Source: CAVSEK01 sp963726975
GTDB lineage: Bacteria > Actinomycetota > Actinomycetes > Mycobacteriales > SCTD01
Assembly (NCBI GenBank): GCA_963726975.1
Contig: CAVSEK010000013.1
Location: 744,001-808,000 of the forward strand
DNA length: 64,000 nt
Reading direction: 5' to 3'
Shown here in pieces: positions 52,983 through 63,468 of this stretch. Position numbers and translations under genes: made by a program. The notes beneath the pieces are model-generated. The model saw only the letters and a program-made list of their open reading frames with translations, was not told where the DNA came from and searched no databases. Position 1 is the first letter of the stretch, and every line of letters starts with the position of its first letter.

Positions 52983-55352
52983 GCGCCCGCGACCGGGCCG
53001 CGCTGACCGCGGGCGCGGCCGTGCTGCTGGCCCTGACCGCCTTCGGCCCCGTCTTCGACTCCACCGGCTGGGTGCTGCGCACGGCCGGGGCGGTGGTGGT
53101 CCCCCTGGCCGTGCTCGCCCTGGCCCGGCGGCTGCGGCTGCCCGGCACCCTCGCCCCGCTGCTCGGCCTGCTGGTGCTGGCGGGCTACCTCGTCGCGGTC
53201 TTCGTCCCCGCCTCGCTGTCGTCAGGGGTGCTGCCCGCGCGCGGGACGCTCTCCGCCCTGCGCGCGCTGCTCGAGGCGGCCGGTCAGGACCTCGACCAGT
53301 ACGGCCCGCCGGCACCGGCGACGGCCGCCCTGGTGCTGCTGCTGGCGGCCGGGGCCGGGCTCGTGGCCCTGTCCGTCGACGCCCTCGCCGGCGCCCTGCA
53401 CCGGCCCGCCGCTGCGGGGGTGCCGCTGCTGGCGCTGTTCGCCGTGCCGTCGGCCCTGCTGCCCGGCGGGCTCGGCTGGCTGCCCTTCGTGCTGGGTGCC
53501 AGCGGCTGGCTGGCGCTGCTGCTCGCCGAGAGCCGCGACCAGGTCGGCCGCTGGGGCACCGCGCTGCGCCGGTCCGAGGACCGCGCCGACCCCACGGGTC
53601 TGACCCGGGTCGGGCGGCGCATCGGCGGGGCTGCCCTCGCGGTCGCGGTGCTCGTCCCGGCGCTGCTGCCCGGCCTGCAGACCCGGCTGCTCGACGGCGG
53701 GAGCGGCGGCAGCGGCGGCGGCGGCGGCTCGCGCAGCGTCGTCACCTACAACCCGATCACCCGCCTGCGCGGGGAGCTCACCCTGCCGGTCCCCGTCGAC
53801 GTGCTCAGCTACCGCACCGACGACCCCCAGCCCGACTACCTGCGGATGACCACGCTCGGCGTCTACGACGGGGGCGGCTGGCGCCAGGAGGTGCTGCGCG
53901 GCAACCTGCGCGACGACGGGGTCGACGACCCGGTGCCGCTGCCCGTCGGGCGCACGTCCGCCACCCCGGTGCGTGACGTCACCGCGTCGGTCCGCGTCGC
54001 GGCCCTCGACGCCTTCTGGCTGCCGGTGCCCGCGACCCCGACGCGGGTCGACGTGAAGGGTCCCTGGATGTGGGACCCGGCCACCCAGAGCGTCTTCGCC
54101 ACGCGGTCCAACACCAGCGAGGTCGGCCCCTACCAGGTGCGCTCGGCCCGGGTCCTGCCCGACCCGTCGCTGCTCGCGGTCGGCGACGGGCCGCTGCCCG
54201 CGGAGATCGCGCCGTACGCCGCGCCGGTCGAGGCCACCGGCGCCGTCCGCGCGCTGACCGCCCGCACGGTGCGGGGCGCCACGACCTCGTACGCCAAGGC
54301 CGCCGCCGTCCAGGCCTTCTTCCGCAACCCGGCCAACCGGTTCGTCTACAGCGAGCAGACCGACGAGGGCGGCTCGCCCGACGCGCTGGAGTCCTTCCTG
54401 TCCCGGCGCCGGGGCTTCTGCGAGCAGTACGCCTCGGCGATGGCGGCCATGCTGCGCCTCGCCGGCGTGCCCTCCCGGGTCGCCGTCGGCTTCACGCCCG
54501 GGCACCCGGCAGGCCGACGGCAGCTACCGCGTGACCACCGACGAGGCGCACGCGTGGCCGGAGGCCTGGTTCGACGGCGCCGGCTGGGTCCGGTTCGAGC
54601 CCACCCCCTCGCGCGGCGGGATCAGCGCTCCGACGTACGCGACGCCGGCCGCCCCGGCACCGGCCCTTCCCGGGGCCAGCGCGGCGCCCGCGGTCCCGCA
54701 GGACGACGGCGAGGTGCCGGGAGAGACGGCGGCAGAGCGCAAGGAGCGGCTCGCCGCCGAGGCCGACTCGCGGCAGGTCGACCCCCGGGCCGCCGCGCCC
54801 GCTCCGGCGGCTGCCGGGTCGGCGCTGCCGCGGGCACTGCTGCTCGGGGGGCTGCTGGTCCTCGTGCTCCTCGCGTCGCCCGGCGCGGTGCACGTGCTGC
54901 GGCGCCGGGCCCGGCAGCGCGGGACGGACGCCGAGCTCGCCTGGCGGCAGGTCTGCGAGGACGCCTCGGACTGCGGCTACGCCGAGGACGCGAGCGCCAG
55001 CCCCCGCCGGGCGGGCGCGGAGCTCGTGCGGGTGGCGTGGCTGGACGAGCCGGCCGCGGCGGCGCTCGCCCGGGTGACGAGCGCCGTCGAGCGCGCCCGC
55101 TACGCCCGACCCGGACGGTCCGAGGGCGAGGCGGGCAGCCTCGTCGCCGACACCGCCGCGGTCCGCCGGGCGCTGCGGCGGGGCAGCGCGCGCAGCACCC
55201 GCCTGCGGGCCGTGCTGCTGCCTCCGTCGACGGTGCGCTGGGCGACGAGCGGCAGCAGCCGGGCGCTGGCCGACCTGCTCGATGCCGGGGACCGTGGGCT
55301 CACGGCGCTGTCCACCCGGGTGCGGGGACGGCTGCGCCGCCGCTCGGCCTGA
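52979..55352 (+). CDS. TgpA-type transglutaminase-like membrane protein (one frameshift)
   Basis: About 790 residues. Six or so N-terminal helices (AGAVVVPLAVLALARRL, LLGLLVLAGYLVAVFVPASL, GWLPFVLGASGWLALLLAES) precede an extracytoplasmic transglutaminase core: catalytic Cys in SRRRGFCEQYASAMAAMLRL, then GVPSRVAVGFTPG, His in TTDEAHAWPEAWFDGAGWVR, and the third-residue region FEPTPSRGG. A late helix (ALLLGGLLVLVLLASPGAVH) and a cytoplasmic DUF4129-like tail end it. One frameshift near 54512, just before the His motif. Such proteins occur with MoxR and DUF58; the substrate is unknown. Confidence 0.9.
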
Positions 55353-55433
55353 TCGCAGACCGCTCGGCCACTGCGGGAGGACGGCCTGGGGGTCAGCCGG
55401 ACCCACGGCCCTGCCCGCTCCGTGGCCGGCGGG

Positions 55434-55463
55434 TCTCCTGACCGGGCGCGCCCTGTCAGGAGA
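55434..55463. terminator. Hairpin between convergent genes
   Basis: TCTCCTGAC (55434-55442) pairs with GTCAGGAGA (55455-55463), and the interior GGGCGCGCCC adds pairs. It lies in the 154-base gap between the transglutaminase gene and DUF3040, and can serve both strands. No T-run. Confidence 0.7.
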
Positions 55464-55506
55464 GGCGAGGAGCGGGGCGCTCGCTGAGCTGGGCTGGGCT
55501 GGGCGC

Positions 55507-55947
55507 TCAGCGCTCCCCGCCGCGCTCCTCCCAGCGGCGGTTCCACCGCTCCTCGAGGCGGGAGAACCAGCCGCCCGAGCCGCTGCTCGCCGTGCTGCGC
55601 CCGCGCGAGGGACCCCGACCGCGGGGCCGCTCGCCGCGCTCCTCGCCGGCGACGCGCAGCGTCGGGGTCGGCGCGGAGCCCAGCCGCTTCCAGGCCGCGA
55701 GGGCCAGCAGCAGCGCGACGAACATGACCACGAAGCCGGCGACGCCCACGGGGAAGCTGTTGGTGGGCACGCCCGCGACCAGCAGGACGAAGCCGACCGC
55801 GAACACGATCGCCGCCCGACGCAGGCGCCGGCGCATGTGGGTGCGCAGGTCGGTGGAGCGCACGGTGGACGCGAACTTCGGGTCCTCGGCGTAGAGCGCG
55901 CGCTCGATCTGGTCGAGCAGGCGCTGCTCGTGCTCAGAGAGAGGCAC
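55507..55947 (-). CDS. DUF3040 family membrane protein
   Basis: Intact 146-residue protein. The N-terminal family signature is PLSEHEQRLLDQIERALYAE then DPKFASTVR. Two helices follow (AAIVFAVGFVLLVAGVPTNS and VAGFVVMFVALLLALAAWKR). The tail is charged and Arg/Gly/Ser-rich, ending FSRLEERWNRRWEERGG. DUF3040 is an actinobacterial family, function unknown. GTG start at 55947. Confidence 0.92.
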   Translation of the reverse strand: MPLSEHEQRLLDQIERALYAEDPKFASTVRSTDLRTHMRRRLRRAAIVFAVGFVLLVAGVPTNSFPVGVAGFVVMFVALLLALAAWKRLGSAPTPTLRVAGEERGERPRGRGPSRGRSTASSGSGGWFSRLEERWNRRWEERGGER

Positions 55948-56046
55948 GGCGCTCCCTCCTGGAGGTGCTCACCACCACGGACCAGCGGCCGGGCGGGCCT
56001 GGTGCGGACCCGCCTGCGTCGAGGATACGAGGACGAGCGCCGTACG

Positions 56047-57363
<1,317 letters not shown>

Positions 57364-57372
57364 AGCGGCCCG

Positions 57373-58155
57373 CTAGGGCCGGACGGCGAGCACGTGCAGC
57401 TGGGTGGCGAGCTCGCGGAACGGTGGACGGTCCGACAGCGCCCGCTCGAGCGCGAGCAGGGCAGCGTGCGCGCCCGGCTCGAGGTCGAGCGCGGCGCTGG
57501 GCACGAGGTCGGCGACGACGCGGACGCCGTGCACCTGCTCCACCTGCAGGCCGGCCTCGACGACGAGCGCCTCGACCTCCTGCGGGGCGTAGCGGCGGGC
57601 CGCGCCGTCGGCCGGTCCCCAGCGGCCGGTGGGGTCGGTGAGCGCCCGGGCGGCCTCGTCGGGACGGCCGGCGAGGGCCCGGGCGAGCACCGCAGCGGCC
57701 CGACCGGCGACGAGCAGGCTGAGCCGCCCGCCGGGCCGCAGCACCGCGGCGACCGCGGCAAGGGCCTGGAGCGGGTCGTCGACGACCTCGAGGACGCTGT
57801 GGCACAGCACGAGGTCGGCGCTGTCCGGGGGGCGCAGCGCCGGCAGGTCGGTGAGGTCGCCCTGCACCGCCTCGACCCGGTCCTGCAGGCCGCGCTCAGC
57901 GCTGCGGCGGGACAGCGCGGCGAGCGAGTCGGGGCTGGGGTCGAGCACGGTGACGCGGTGCCCGGCCTCGGCGAGCGGCACCGCGAAGCCGCCGGTGCCG
58001 CCGCCGGCGTCCACGACGTCGAGGCCGTGGCCGTCCGGGTCGGCCTCGGCGAGGACGGCGGACAGCACCTCCCAGACCACGGCCGTGCGCGCCGAGCCCG
58101 CCGGGGCGCTCGGGCGGGGCTGGCCGGACGGGCCGGGCGGGGCGGGGGCAGGCAC
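57373..58155 (-). CDS. Class I SAM-dependent methyltransferase
   Basis: Intact 260-residue protein. SAM motif I is DVVDAGGGTGGFAVPLAEAG, motif II TVLDPSPDSLAALSRR, motif III VQGDLTDLPALRPPDSADLV with LCHSVLEVVDDP, and AAVLRPGGRLSLLVAG. Resembles small-molecule methyltransferases of the UbiE/SmtA kind. The substrate is unknown. It sits nine bases before dinB and 64 after the polymerase gene, in the same direction. Confidence 0.88.
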   Translation of the reverse strand: MPAPAPPGPSGQPRPSAPAGSARTAVVWEVLSAVLAEADPDGHGLDVVDAGGGTGGFAVPLAEAGHRVTVLDPSPDSLAALSRRSAERGLQDRVEAVQGDLTDLPALRPPDSADLVLCHSVLEVVDDPLQALAAVAAVLRPGGRLSLLVAGRAAAVLARALAGRPDEAARALTDPTGRWGPADGAARRYAPQEVEALVVEAGLQVEQVHGVRVVADLVPSAALDLEPGAHAALLALERALSDRPPFRELATQLHVLAVRP

Positions 58156-58219
58156 GGTGCTCCTGTCGTCGGGGGCGCCGTGGGGGACGGACCGCCGGCT
58201 GTCGAGCGTAGGCGCGTCG

Positions 58220-61200
58220 TCACCGTCCCGAGCTCCCGGAGCTGGAGTGCCACAGCTTGCGGGGCGCCGGCGGGGTGGCCGGTCCCCTCGAGGTGCCCGA
58301 GCCGTCGCCGGCGGGCTTGACGTCGGCGTAGGGCGAGGCGCGGAACCCGGTGGCGTAGACGTGCACCGCCCCGCCCACCCCGGAGTGGCCCGCGCCGCCG
58401 CCCACGAGCGGGGGGCTGGTCATGACCGGGCGGCTGGACCGGCTCGCCGCCGCACCCTGCACCGCCGCCTCGCTCACGGCGGCCGGGGCGTCCATGAGCT
58501 CGTGCACCGCCGGCATGCCTCCGGCGAGCCACGCCGCGTGCAGCACGGGCAGCTCCCAGCAGCCCAGGGCCTGCATCGACACCCCGCGCGGGCCGGTGCG
58601 GCGCACGACCCCCCGCACGACGAGCAGCCAGGAGTGGAAGACCGTCGTGGCGCAGCCGACCTGCGCGTCCTCGAAGAACGTCGCGTCGAGCGGCCCGGTC
58701 GCGTCGTCCAGCGTCACGAAGACGACCCGGCGGCCGGACCGGATCGGTGGGGTCTGCGTCGCGACCTTGACCCCGGCGACGAGGACCTCCTGGCGGCTGC
58801 GGCAGCCCAGCAGGTCGCGGGCGTGCGTGGTGCCCAGCTCCGCGAGGAACCCGGAGTAGGCGTCCATGACGTGCGAGCTGACGTCGAGCCCGAGCACCTC
58901 GAGCTCGGCGCGCACCCGTTCGGCGCGGGTCATCTCCGGCAGCCCGCTGGCGGCGGTCTGCGCCGGCGCGTCGCCGAGGTCGAGCGCGAGCTGCACGTCG
59001 ACCGGCTCGGGGACCGCCGGGGCCTGCGACTGCCGCGCCTGCCGGCCGCGGACGTCGTCGAGCGACAGCAGCTCGCCCTGCTGGTCCGGGCCGTGGTCCG
59101 GACCCGGCGGGAGCGCCCGCCGGCCGCGGGACCGCGACACCCGGCGCTGGGCCGCAGCGGTGGAGCGGCTCCAGCGGTCGAGCTCGGCGACCTGCAGGAG
59201 CAGGTCGCGCCGGGTCACCTGACCGCGGCGGCGGCCCGGGACCGTCGAGCCCAGGCCGTACAGGCTGTCGAAGGCGCCGGCGACGACGAGCCGCTCGGCC
59301 ACGGGCCGCGACACCGACGCGCGGTGCCAGAAGTCCGACAGCGAGGCGTACGGCCGGCCGGCGACGACCCGGGCGACCTCGGCCGCCGAGATGCCCTTGA
59401 CGTCGTCGAGGCCGATCCGGATGCCGTAGCCCCGACCGTCGGGCAGCCGCAGGTCGGCCGGGCGGGAGCGCGGCGGGTGCTCCTGCGACCCGGGGACCTG
59501 GTCCAGCACGGCCGGCGGCGGCTCGTCGAACCGGCCGACCCGCTCCACCGCGTAGCCGGCCGCGGAGGCGTTGACGTCGAGCCCGAGGACGGCGATCCCG
59601 AACTGGCGGGCGTCGTCGAGGATGAGCCGCTTGGGGTACATGCCGGGGTCGTGGGTGAGCACGCCCGCCAGGAACGCGGCCGGGTGGTGCGCCTTGAGCC
59701 AGGCCGACTGGTAGGTCGGCAGCGCGAAGGCGGCGGCGTGCGCCTTGCAGAAGCCGAACGAGCCGAACGCCTTGAGCACCTCCCACACCCGCTCGACCAC
59801 GGGCACGGGGTAGCCCCGGCCGAGCGCGGCGGGGACGAACCACACCCGCACCTCCGGCTGGCCCTGCGGGTCGCCGAGCGCCCGGCGGACCTCGTCGGCC
59901 TCGGCGAGGCTGCAGCCGGTCATCGTGCTGACGATCTGCAGCACCTGCTCGTGGAAGACGACGACGCCGCAGGTCTGCTCGAGGTGCTCGGCGAGGTCGG
60001 GGTGCGGGTAGTCGGGCTGCGCCCAGCCCTGCCGGGCCTCCAGGAAGGGCCGCACCATGTCGCTCTTCACCGGACCGGGCCGGAACAGCGAGATGTCGAT
60101 GATGAGGTCCTCGAAGGTCTCCGGGGCGAACTTGCCCACCAGCTCGCGCTGGCCCGGCGACTCGATCTGGAAGCAGCCCAGCGTCTTGGTCGACTGCACG
60201 AGCGCGAAGGTGTCGGGGTCGTCGCGGGGGACGGCGTCGACGTCGACGACCTGCCCGTCGACCCGGGCCACCTCCGCGACCGCGTAGGCCATCGCCGACT
60301 GCATCCGGATGCCGAGCACGTCGAGCTTGAGCAGCCCGAGCGCCTCGACGTCGTCCTTGTCGAACTGGCTCATCGGGAAGCCCAGCCAGCTGGACTCGAC
60401 CGGCGTGCGGTCGAGCAGCGTGCGGTCGGAGAGCAGCACCCCGCACGGGTGCAGCGCGACGTGCCGGGGCAGCCCGTCGAGCCGCTCGACCAGGCGCAGC
60501 AGCAGGTCGACCCGACCGGCGTCGTCGCCCTTGCCCAGGCCGCTGGCCCGCAGCTCGGGCAGGTCGCGCAGCGCCGCCCGGACCTGGCTGGCCCGGATGT
60601 GCGGGAAGGCCTTGGCGAGCGCGTCGACCTCGCTCGGCGGCAGGCCCAGCGCGGCTCCCACGTCGCGGATGCCGTGCCGGGCGCGGTAGGTGTCCATCAT
60701 CGACACGCAGGTGCAGCGCTCCCCGCCGTAGCGGGCGAGCACCTGCTCGTAGACCTCGGTGCGCCGGGCGGACTCCACGTCGAGGTCGATGTCGGGCAGC
60801 TGGTGGCGCAGCGGCGACAGGAAGCGCTCCATGAGCAGGCCGTAGCGCACCGGGTCGACGTCGCTGATGCCGAGCAGGTAGGTGATGAGGCTGCCGGCGC
60901 CGCTGCCGCGTGCCGCGGCCCGCACGCCCATCCCCTTGATGAGGTCGACGACGTCGGCGACGGTGAGGAAGTACGACGGGTAGCCCAGCTGCCGGACGAC
61001 GTCGAGCTCGTCCTCGAGCCGGCGCAGGGTGCTGGCGTCCCGCGCCATCCCGCGCCGGCCGAACCCGGCCTCGCAGCGCTCGCGCAGCAAGGCCTGCGGC
61101 TCGCCGGCGACCTCCAGCTCCGGGAAGTGCACCTCGCCCAGACCGAGGTCGCCGCGCGGGTCGACCGCGCAGCGCTCGGCCTCGGCCCGGGTGCGCGCCA

Positions 61201-62164
61201 GCAGCGACCGGCCGCCGTCGGTGAGCCCGGCGTGCCGGGCGACCTCCTCGGCGACCTCCGCCATCTCCTTGCCGCTCTTGAGGCACGCCTCGGCGTTGCG
61301 GCGGTCGACGTGGCGCAGGTCCAGCGCCACGAGGCGCCGGGCGGCGTCGAGGACGTCGGCGGTCGGCGCGTCGCTGCGGTCGGCGTAGCGCACGACGTTG
61401 GTGAGCACGACCGGTGCGCGGGCCTCGGTCGCCAGGCCCAGGGCCCGGGCGGCCCGGACGGCGTCGCCCTGCGCGCGGTGCGACACGACCTCCACGACGA
61501 CCGACCCGCTGCCGAGCACGTCGCGCCACCGGTCGAGGTGGGCCCGGGCCAGGTCGGGCCGGCGGGCGGCGAGCGACCGGCCGAGCTCGGAGCCCGGGCC
61601 CAGCAGCACGGCGAGGCCGCCGGCCTGCGCCACGCCGCCGGCGTGCTCGGCGACGAGCTCCAGGCTGCTCACCGGCGTGCCGCGCTCCCCCGCCAGGTGG
61701 GTCGCCGACACCAGGCGGCACAGCGCCGCCCAGCCCCGCCCGTCGCGGGCGAGCAGGGTGACCCGCGGCAGGCCCCACGCGGCCGGTCCGGCGGCCGGGC
61801 CGCGCGCGGCGAGCAGCGGGTCCTCGCGCTCCAGGAACGCTCCGCCGCGCGCGGGCGAGGCCCTCCCCGGCCCACGACCGGCGGGCGCCGGCACGAGCCG
61901 GGAGGAGCCGACGGCCCGCGGCGATGCCCCGGGAGCCAGGGAGAGCGGCGCCACGGCCAGGTCGACGCCGAACACCGGCCGGATGCCGGCGCGGGCGCAC
62001 GCCTGGGCGAACTTCACGACGCCGTACGCCCCGTCGCGGTCGGTGAGCGCGAGGGTGTCCATCCCGTGGTCGGCCGCCCGGGCGACCAGGTCGGCCGGCG
62101 AGCAGGCGCCGTGGCGCAGCGAGTAGCCGCTGGCCACGTGCAGGTGGACGAAGGGGTCGGGCAC
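58220..62164 (-). CDS. dnaE2: DNA polymerase III alpha-type polymerase, DnaE2-like
   Basis: Intact 1314-residue C-family polymerase. A PHP domain begins FVHLHVASGYSLRHGACSPA then MDTLALTDRDGAYGVVKFAQ, where some canonical metal ligands are changed (LTDRDG instead of TDHG). The palm contains LPDIDLDVESARRTEVYEQV (catalytic Asp pair), RGSGAGSLITYLLGISDVDP, FPMSQFDKDDVEALGLLKLD and FGFCKAHAAAFALPTYQSAW. An OB domain occurs near the C-terminus (VFVTLDDATGPLDATFFEDA). The N-terminus resembles the accessory Streptomyces-type DnaE2 rather than replicative DnaE1, and the setting (dinB, LexA box) agrees. GTG start with GAGGA upstream. Confidence 0.9.
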   Translation of the reverse strand: MPDPFVHLHVASGYSLRHGACSPADLVARAADHGMDTLALTDRDGAYGVVKFAQACARAGIRPVFGVDLAVAPLSLAPGASPRAVGSSRLVPAPAGRGPGRASPARGGAFLEREDPLLAARGPAAGPAAWGLPRVTLLARDGRGWAALCRLVSATHLAGERGTPVSSLELVAEHAGGVAQAGGLAVLLGPGSELGRSLAARRPDLARAHLDRWRDVLGSGSVVVEVVSHRAQGDAVRAARALGLATEARAPVVLTNVVRYADRSDAPTADVLDAARRLVALDLRHVDRRNAEACLKSGKEMAEVAEEVARHAGLTDGGRSLLARTRAEAERCAVDPRGDLGLGEVHFPELEVAGEPQALLRERCEAGFGRRGMARDASTLRRLEDELDVVRQLGYPSYFLTVADVVDLIKGMGVRAAARGSGAGSLITYLLGISDVDPVRYGLLMERFLSPLRHQLPDIDLDVESARRTEVYEQVLARYGGERCTCVSMMDTYRARHGIRDVGAALGLPPSEVDALAKAFPHIRASQVRAALRDLPELRASGLGKGDDAGRVDLLLRLVERLDGLPRHVALHPCGVLLSDRTLLDRTPVESSWLGFPMSQFDKDDVEALGLLKLDVLGIRMQSAMAYAVAEVARVDGQVVDVDAVPRDDPDTFALVQSTKTLGCFQIESPGQRELVGKFAPETFEDLIIDISLFRPGPVKSDMVRPFLEARQGWAQPDYPHPDLAEHLEQTCGVVVFHEQVLQIVSTMTGCSLAEADEVRRALGDPQGQPEVRVWFVPAALGRGYPVPVVERVWEVLKAFGSFGFCKAHAAAFALPTYQSAWLKAHHPAAFLAGVLTHDPGMYPKRLILDDARQFGIAVLGLDVNASAAGYAVERVGRFDEPPPAVLDQVPGSQEHPPRSRPADLRLPDGRGYGIRIGLDDVKGISAAEVARVVAGRPYASLSDFWHRASVSRPVAERLVVAGAFDSLYGLGSTVPGRRRGQVTRRDLLLQVAELDRWSRSTAAAQRRVSRSRGRRALPPGPDHGPDQQGELLSLDDVRGRQARQSQAPAVPEPVDVQLALDLGDAPAQTAASGLPEMTRAERVRAELEVLGLDVSSHVMDAYSGFLAELGTTHARDLLGCRSRQEVLVAGVKVATQTPPIRSGRRVVFVTLDDATGPLDATFFEDAQVGCATTVFHSWLLVVRGVVRRTGPRGVSMQALGCWELPVLHAAWLAGGMPAVHELMDAPAAVSEAAVQGAAASRSSRPVMTSPPLVGGGAGHSGVGGAVHVYATGFRASPYADVKPAGDGSGTSRGPATPPAPRKLWHSSSGSSGR

Positions 62165-62200
62165 GACGGTCCTCAGGTCGGAGCGGGCGGGGCGGGGCGG

Positions 62201-62692
62201 TCAGGAGGTGGCGAGCAGGGCCTGCGAGGGCCGGCCGAGCGCGGTCTCGACGACCCCGAGGAAGGTCTGCGCGTCGCGCAGCAGGTCGTCGGCCTCGCGG
62301 GCGGTGACGGCGGTGGGCACGCCCGCCTCGGCGGCGGCCCGCTTGCGCGCGCCGGCGGCGAAGAAGTCGGCCCACTCGGCGAGCTCGGGAGCCACCGCGC
62401 GCAGCAGCACCCAGGCGCTCGTCGGTCGGGACCGCCGACCGCTCGACGGCCGGGCGCGGCAGGCGAGCACAGCGGCGGCGGCCCGCAGGGCGGACAGGTG
62501 CGCCGCGGCGTACCGGTCGACCGGGTGGGTCGCCAGAGCCGCCTCGTGGACCCCGCGGCGGGCCAGGGACAGCAGGGTGTCGGCAGGCAGCGGGGAGGTG
62601 CGGGCCGGCAGCTCGGGGCGCAGGTCGCGCACGGGTGCGGGCACGGGCACGGGTGCGGTCACGGGAGCGGTCACGGAGGTCACGGAGGTCAC
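62201..62692 (-). CDS. SAV_6107-family HEPN domain protein
   Basis: Intact 163-residue helical protein. The start is among repeated GTGACC codons (VTSVTSVTAPVTAP); GTG 62692 stands six bases after GAGGA. The core LLSLARRGVHEAALATHPVD, RYAAAHLSALRAAAAVLACR, PELAEWADFFAAGARKRAAA and AREADDLLRDAQTFLGVVE matches the SAV_6107 HEPN family. HEPN proteins are often RNases or nucleotide-binding partners; this family's function is not known. It precedes the polymerase gene by 36 bases. Confidence 0.88.
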   Translation of the reverse strand: MTSVTSVTAPVTAPVPVPAPVRDLRPELPARTSPLPADTLLSLARRGVHEAALATHPVDRYAAAHLSALRAAAAVLACRARPSSGRRSRPTSAWVLLRAVAPELAEWADFFAAGARKRAAAEAGVPTAVTAREADDLLRDAQTFLGVVETALGRPSQALLATS

Positions 62693-62699
62693 CGGGTCC

Positions 62700-63131
62700 T
62701 CAGTCCAGGACCCGGGCGAGCGACCAGGTGCCCCGGGCGCTGTCGAGGCACAGGTCGTAGACGCCGGAGCCGCTGGACGCCCCGGCGGCGGCCTCGACCC
62801 GCCACCAGTCCCGCTCGCCGTCGTCGATCCCGGCCGGGCCGACCGCGGCGCCGACGTCGGGGGCGGGCTCGCCCCAGGCGCGCTGGGCCCACTTCGGCGA
62901 GGGCGGCACCGGGGCGGTCTCCAGCGGTGCGGGCGACGCCGCGGCGTCGGCCGGGTCGGAGGCGTCGCCCGTCACGAGGGCCGAGACGGCGGCGGCCCGC
63001 CACCAGCCGCCCGCCTCGGTCCAGCGGGCGAGCACCTCGCGCACGACGTAGAGCCGACCGCGCCACAGGAACTGCGCGGGCTCGTCGTCGGAGCGGCGGA
63101 CCTCGACCGGATCGGTGTGAAGACGGGACAC
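62700..63131 (-). CDS. DUF6504 family protein
   Basis: Intact 143-residue protein, first gene of the cassette. The N-terminal region VEVRRSDDEPAQFLWRGRLY with VVREVLARWTEAGGWWRA and the C-terminal DWWRVEAAAGASSGSGVYDL then CLDSARGTWSLARVLD match the DUF6504 family, which occurs next to dnaE2/dinB genes in actinomycetes. The function is unknown. GTG start at 63131 behind GGAGGAGAG. An Ala/Pro-rich insertion separates the two conserved parts. Confidence 0.85.
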   Translation of the reverse strand: MSRLHTDPVEVRRSDDEPAQFLWRGRLYVVREVLARWTEAGGWWRAAAVSALVTGDASDPADAAASPAPLETAPVPPSPKWAQRAWGEPAPDVGAAVGPAGIDDGERDWWRVEAAAGASSGSGVYDLCLDSARGTWSLARVLD

Positions 63132-63154
63132 GACGCTCTCCTCCGACAGGGGGA

Positions 63155-63251
63155 CGGGCAGCGGTCACTGCCCGCGGTGTGCCGGGGGAAGGCGGCGGCG
63201 GCACCGCCGGTCCGGGCAGCGCGCTTCCCCACGCGCTGCCCGGACCGGCGG
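63155..63251 (-). promoter_or_regulatory. Structured leader of the damage cassette
   Basis: Between the LexA box and the DUF6504 gene, CCGCCGGTCCGGGCAGCGCG (63204-63223) and its exact reverse complement (63232-63251) form a 20-bp stem with an eight-base loop. A second hairpin, CGGGCAG (63155-63161) with CTGCCCG (63168-63174), lies about ten bases before the ribosome site. Because both stems contain the same CGGGCAG/CTGCCCG pair, segment 2 can also pair with segment 3. No gene is credible in 63132-63360. Confidence 0.6.
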
Positions 63252-63360
63252 ACCCGTCCGGCGGTGCGCGAGGGTCGAGCTGCACGCACCGTCGGCCGGG
63301 AGCCGCACGACGGCGAGGTCCGCGAGGCCCTCGTCGTCGACGTTCGAACAGATGATCGTG

Positions 63361-63374
63361 CGAACACCTGTTCG
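63361..63374. promoter_or_regulatory. LexA (SOS) box
   Basis: CGAACACCTGTTCG is a perfect CGAAC-N4-GTTCG palindrome, the actinobacterial LexA consensus. A GTTCGAAC half-site pair lies 28 bp away at 63342. It stands about 10 bp downstream of the -10 element on the minus strand, so bound LexA would block the start of transcription. Confidence 0.85.
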
Positions 63375-63384
63375 AACACCAGGA

Positions 63385-63407
63385 ACAGTAGACCCTGCCA
63401 CCGACAG
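63385..63407 (-). promoter_or_regulatory. PafBC-type damage promoter motif
   Basis: On the minus strand CTGTCGGTG (63399-63407), then exactly eight bases, then TACTGT (63385-63390). The mycobacterial RecA-independent promoter recognised by PafBC is TTGTCRGTG-N8-TANNNT; this matches at all but the first base. A TTGACG (63412-63417) further upstream is a possible additional -35. Confidence 0.75.
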
Positions 63408-63468
63408 GACCGTCAACCGTCGACCTCGGGTCGAGGGCGGTCACCCGGTCGCCACCCGGCAGCCAGGC

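Noticed and set aside
57629..63355. A 1908-codon open frame on the plus strand opposite the polymerase cassette
   Set aside because: It is antisense to intact, recognisable dnaE2, HEPN and DUF6504 genes. It reads as low-complexity Arg/Ala/Gly protein with no domain, a usual effect of very high GC.
63165..63416. A small minus-strand gene between the LexA box and DUF6504
   Set aside because: Its coding would consist largely of the 20-bp inverted repeat, it has no ribosome site and no family resemblance. The region is better read as leader RNA.
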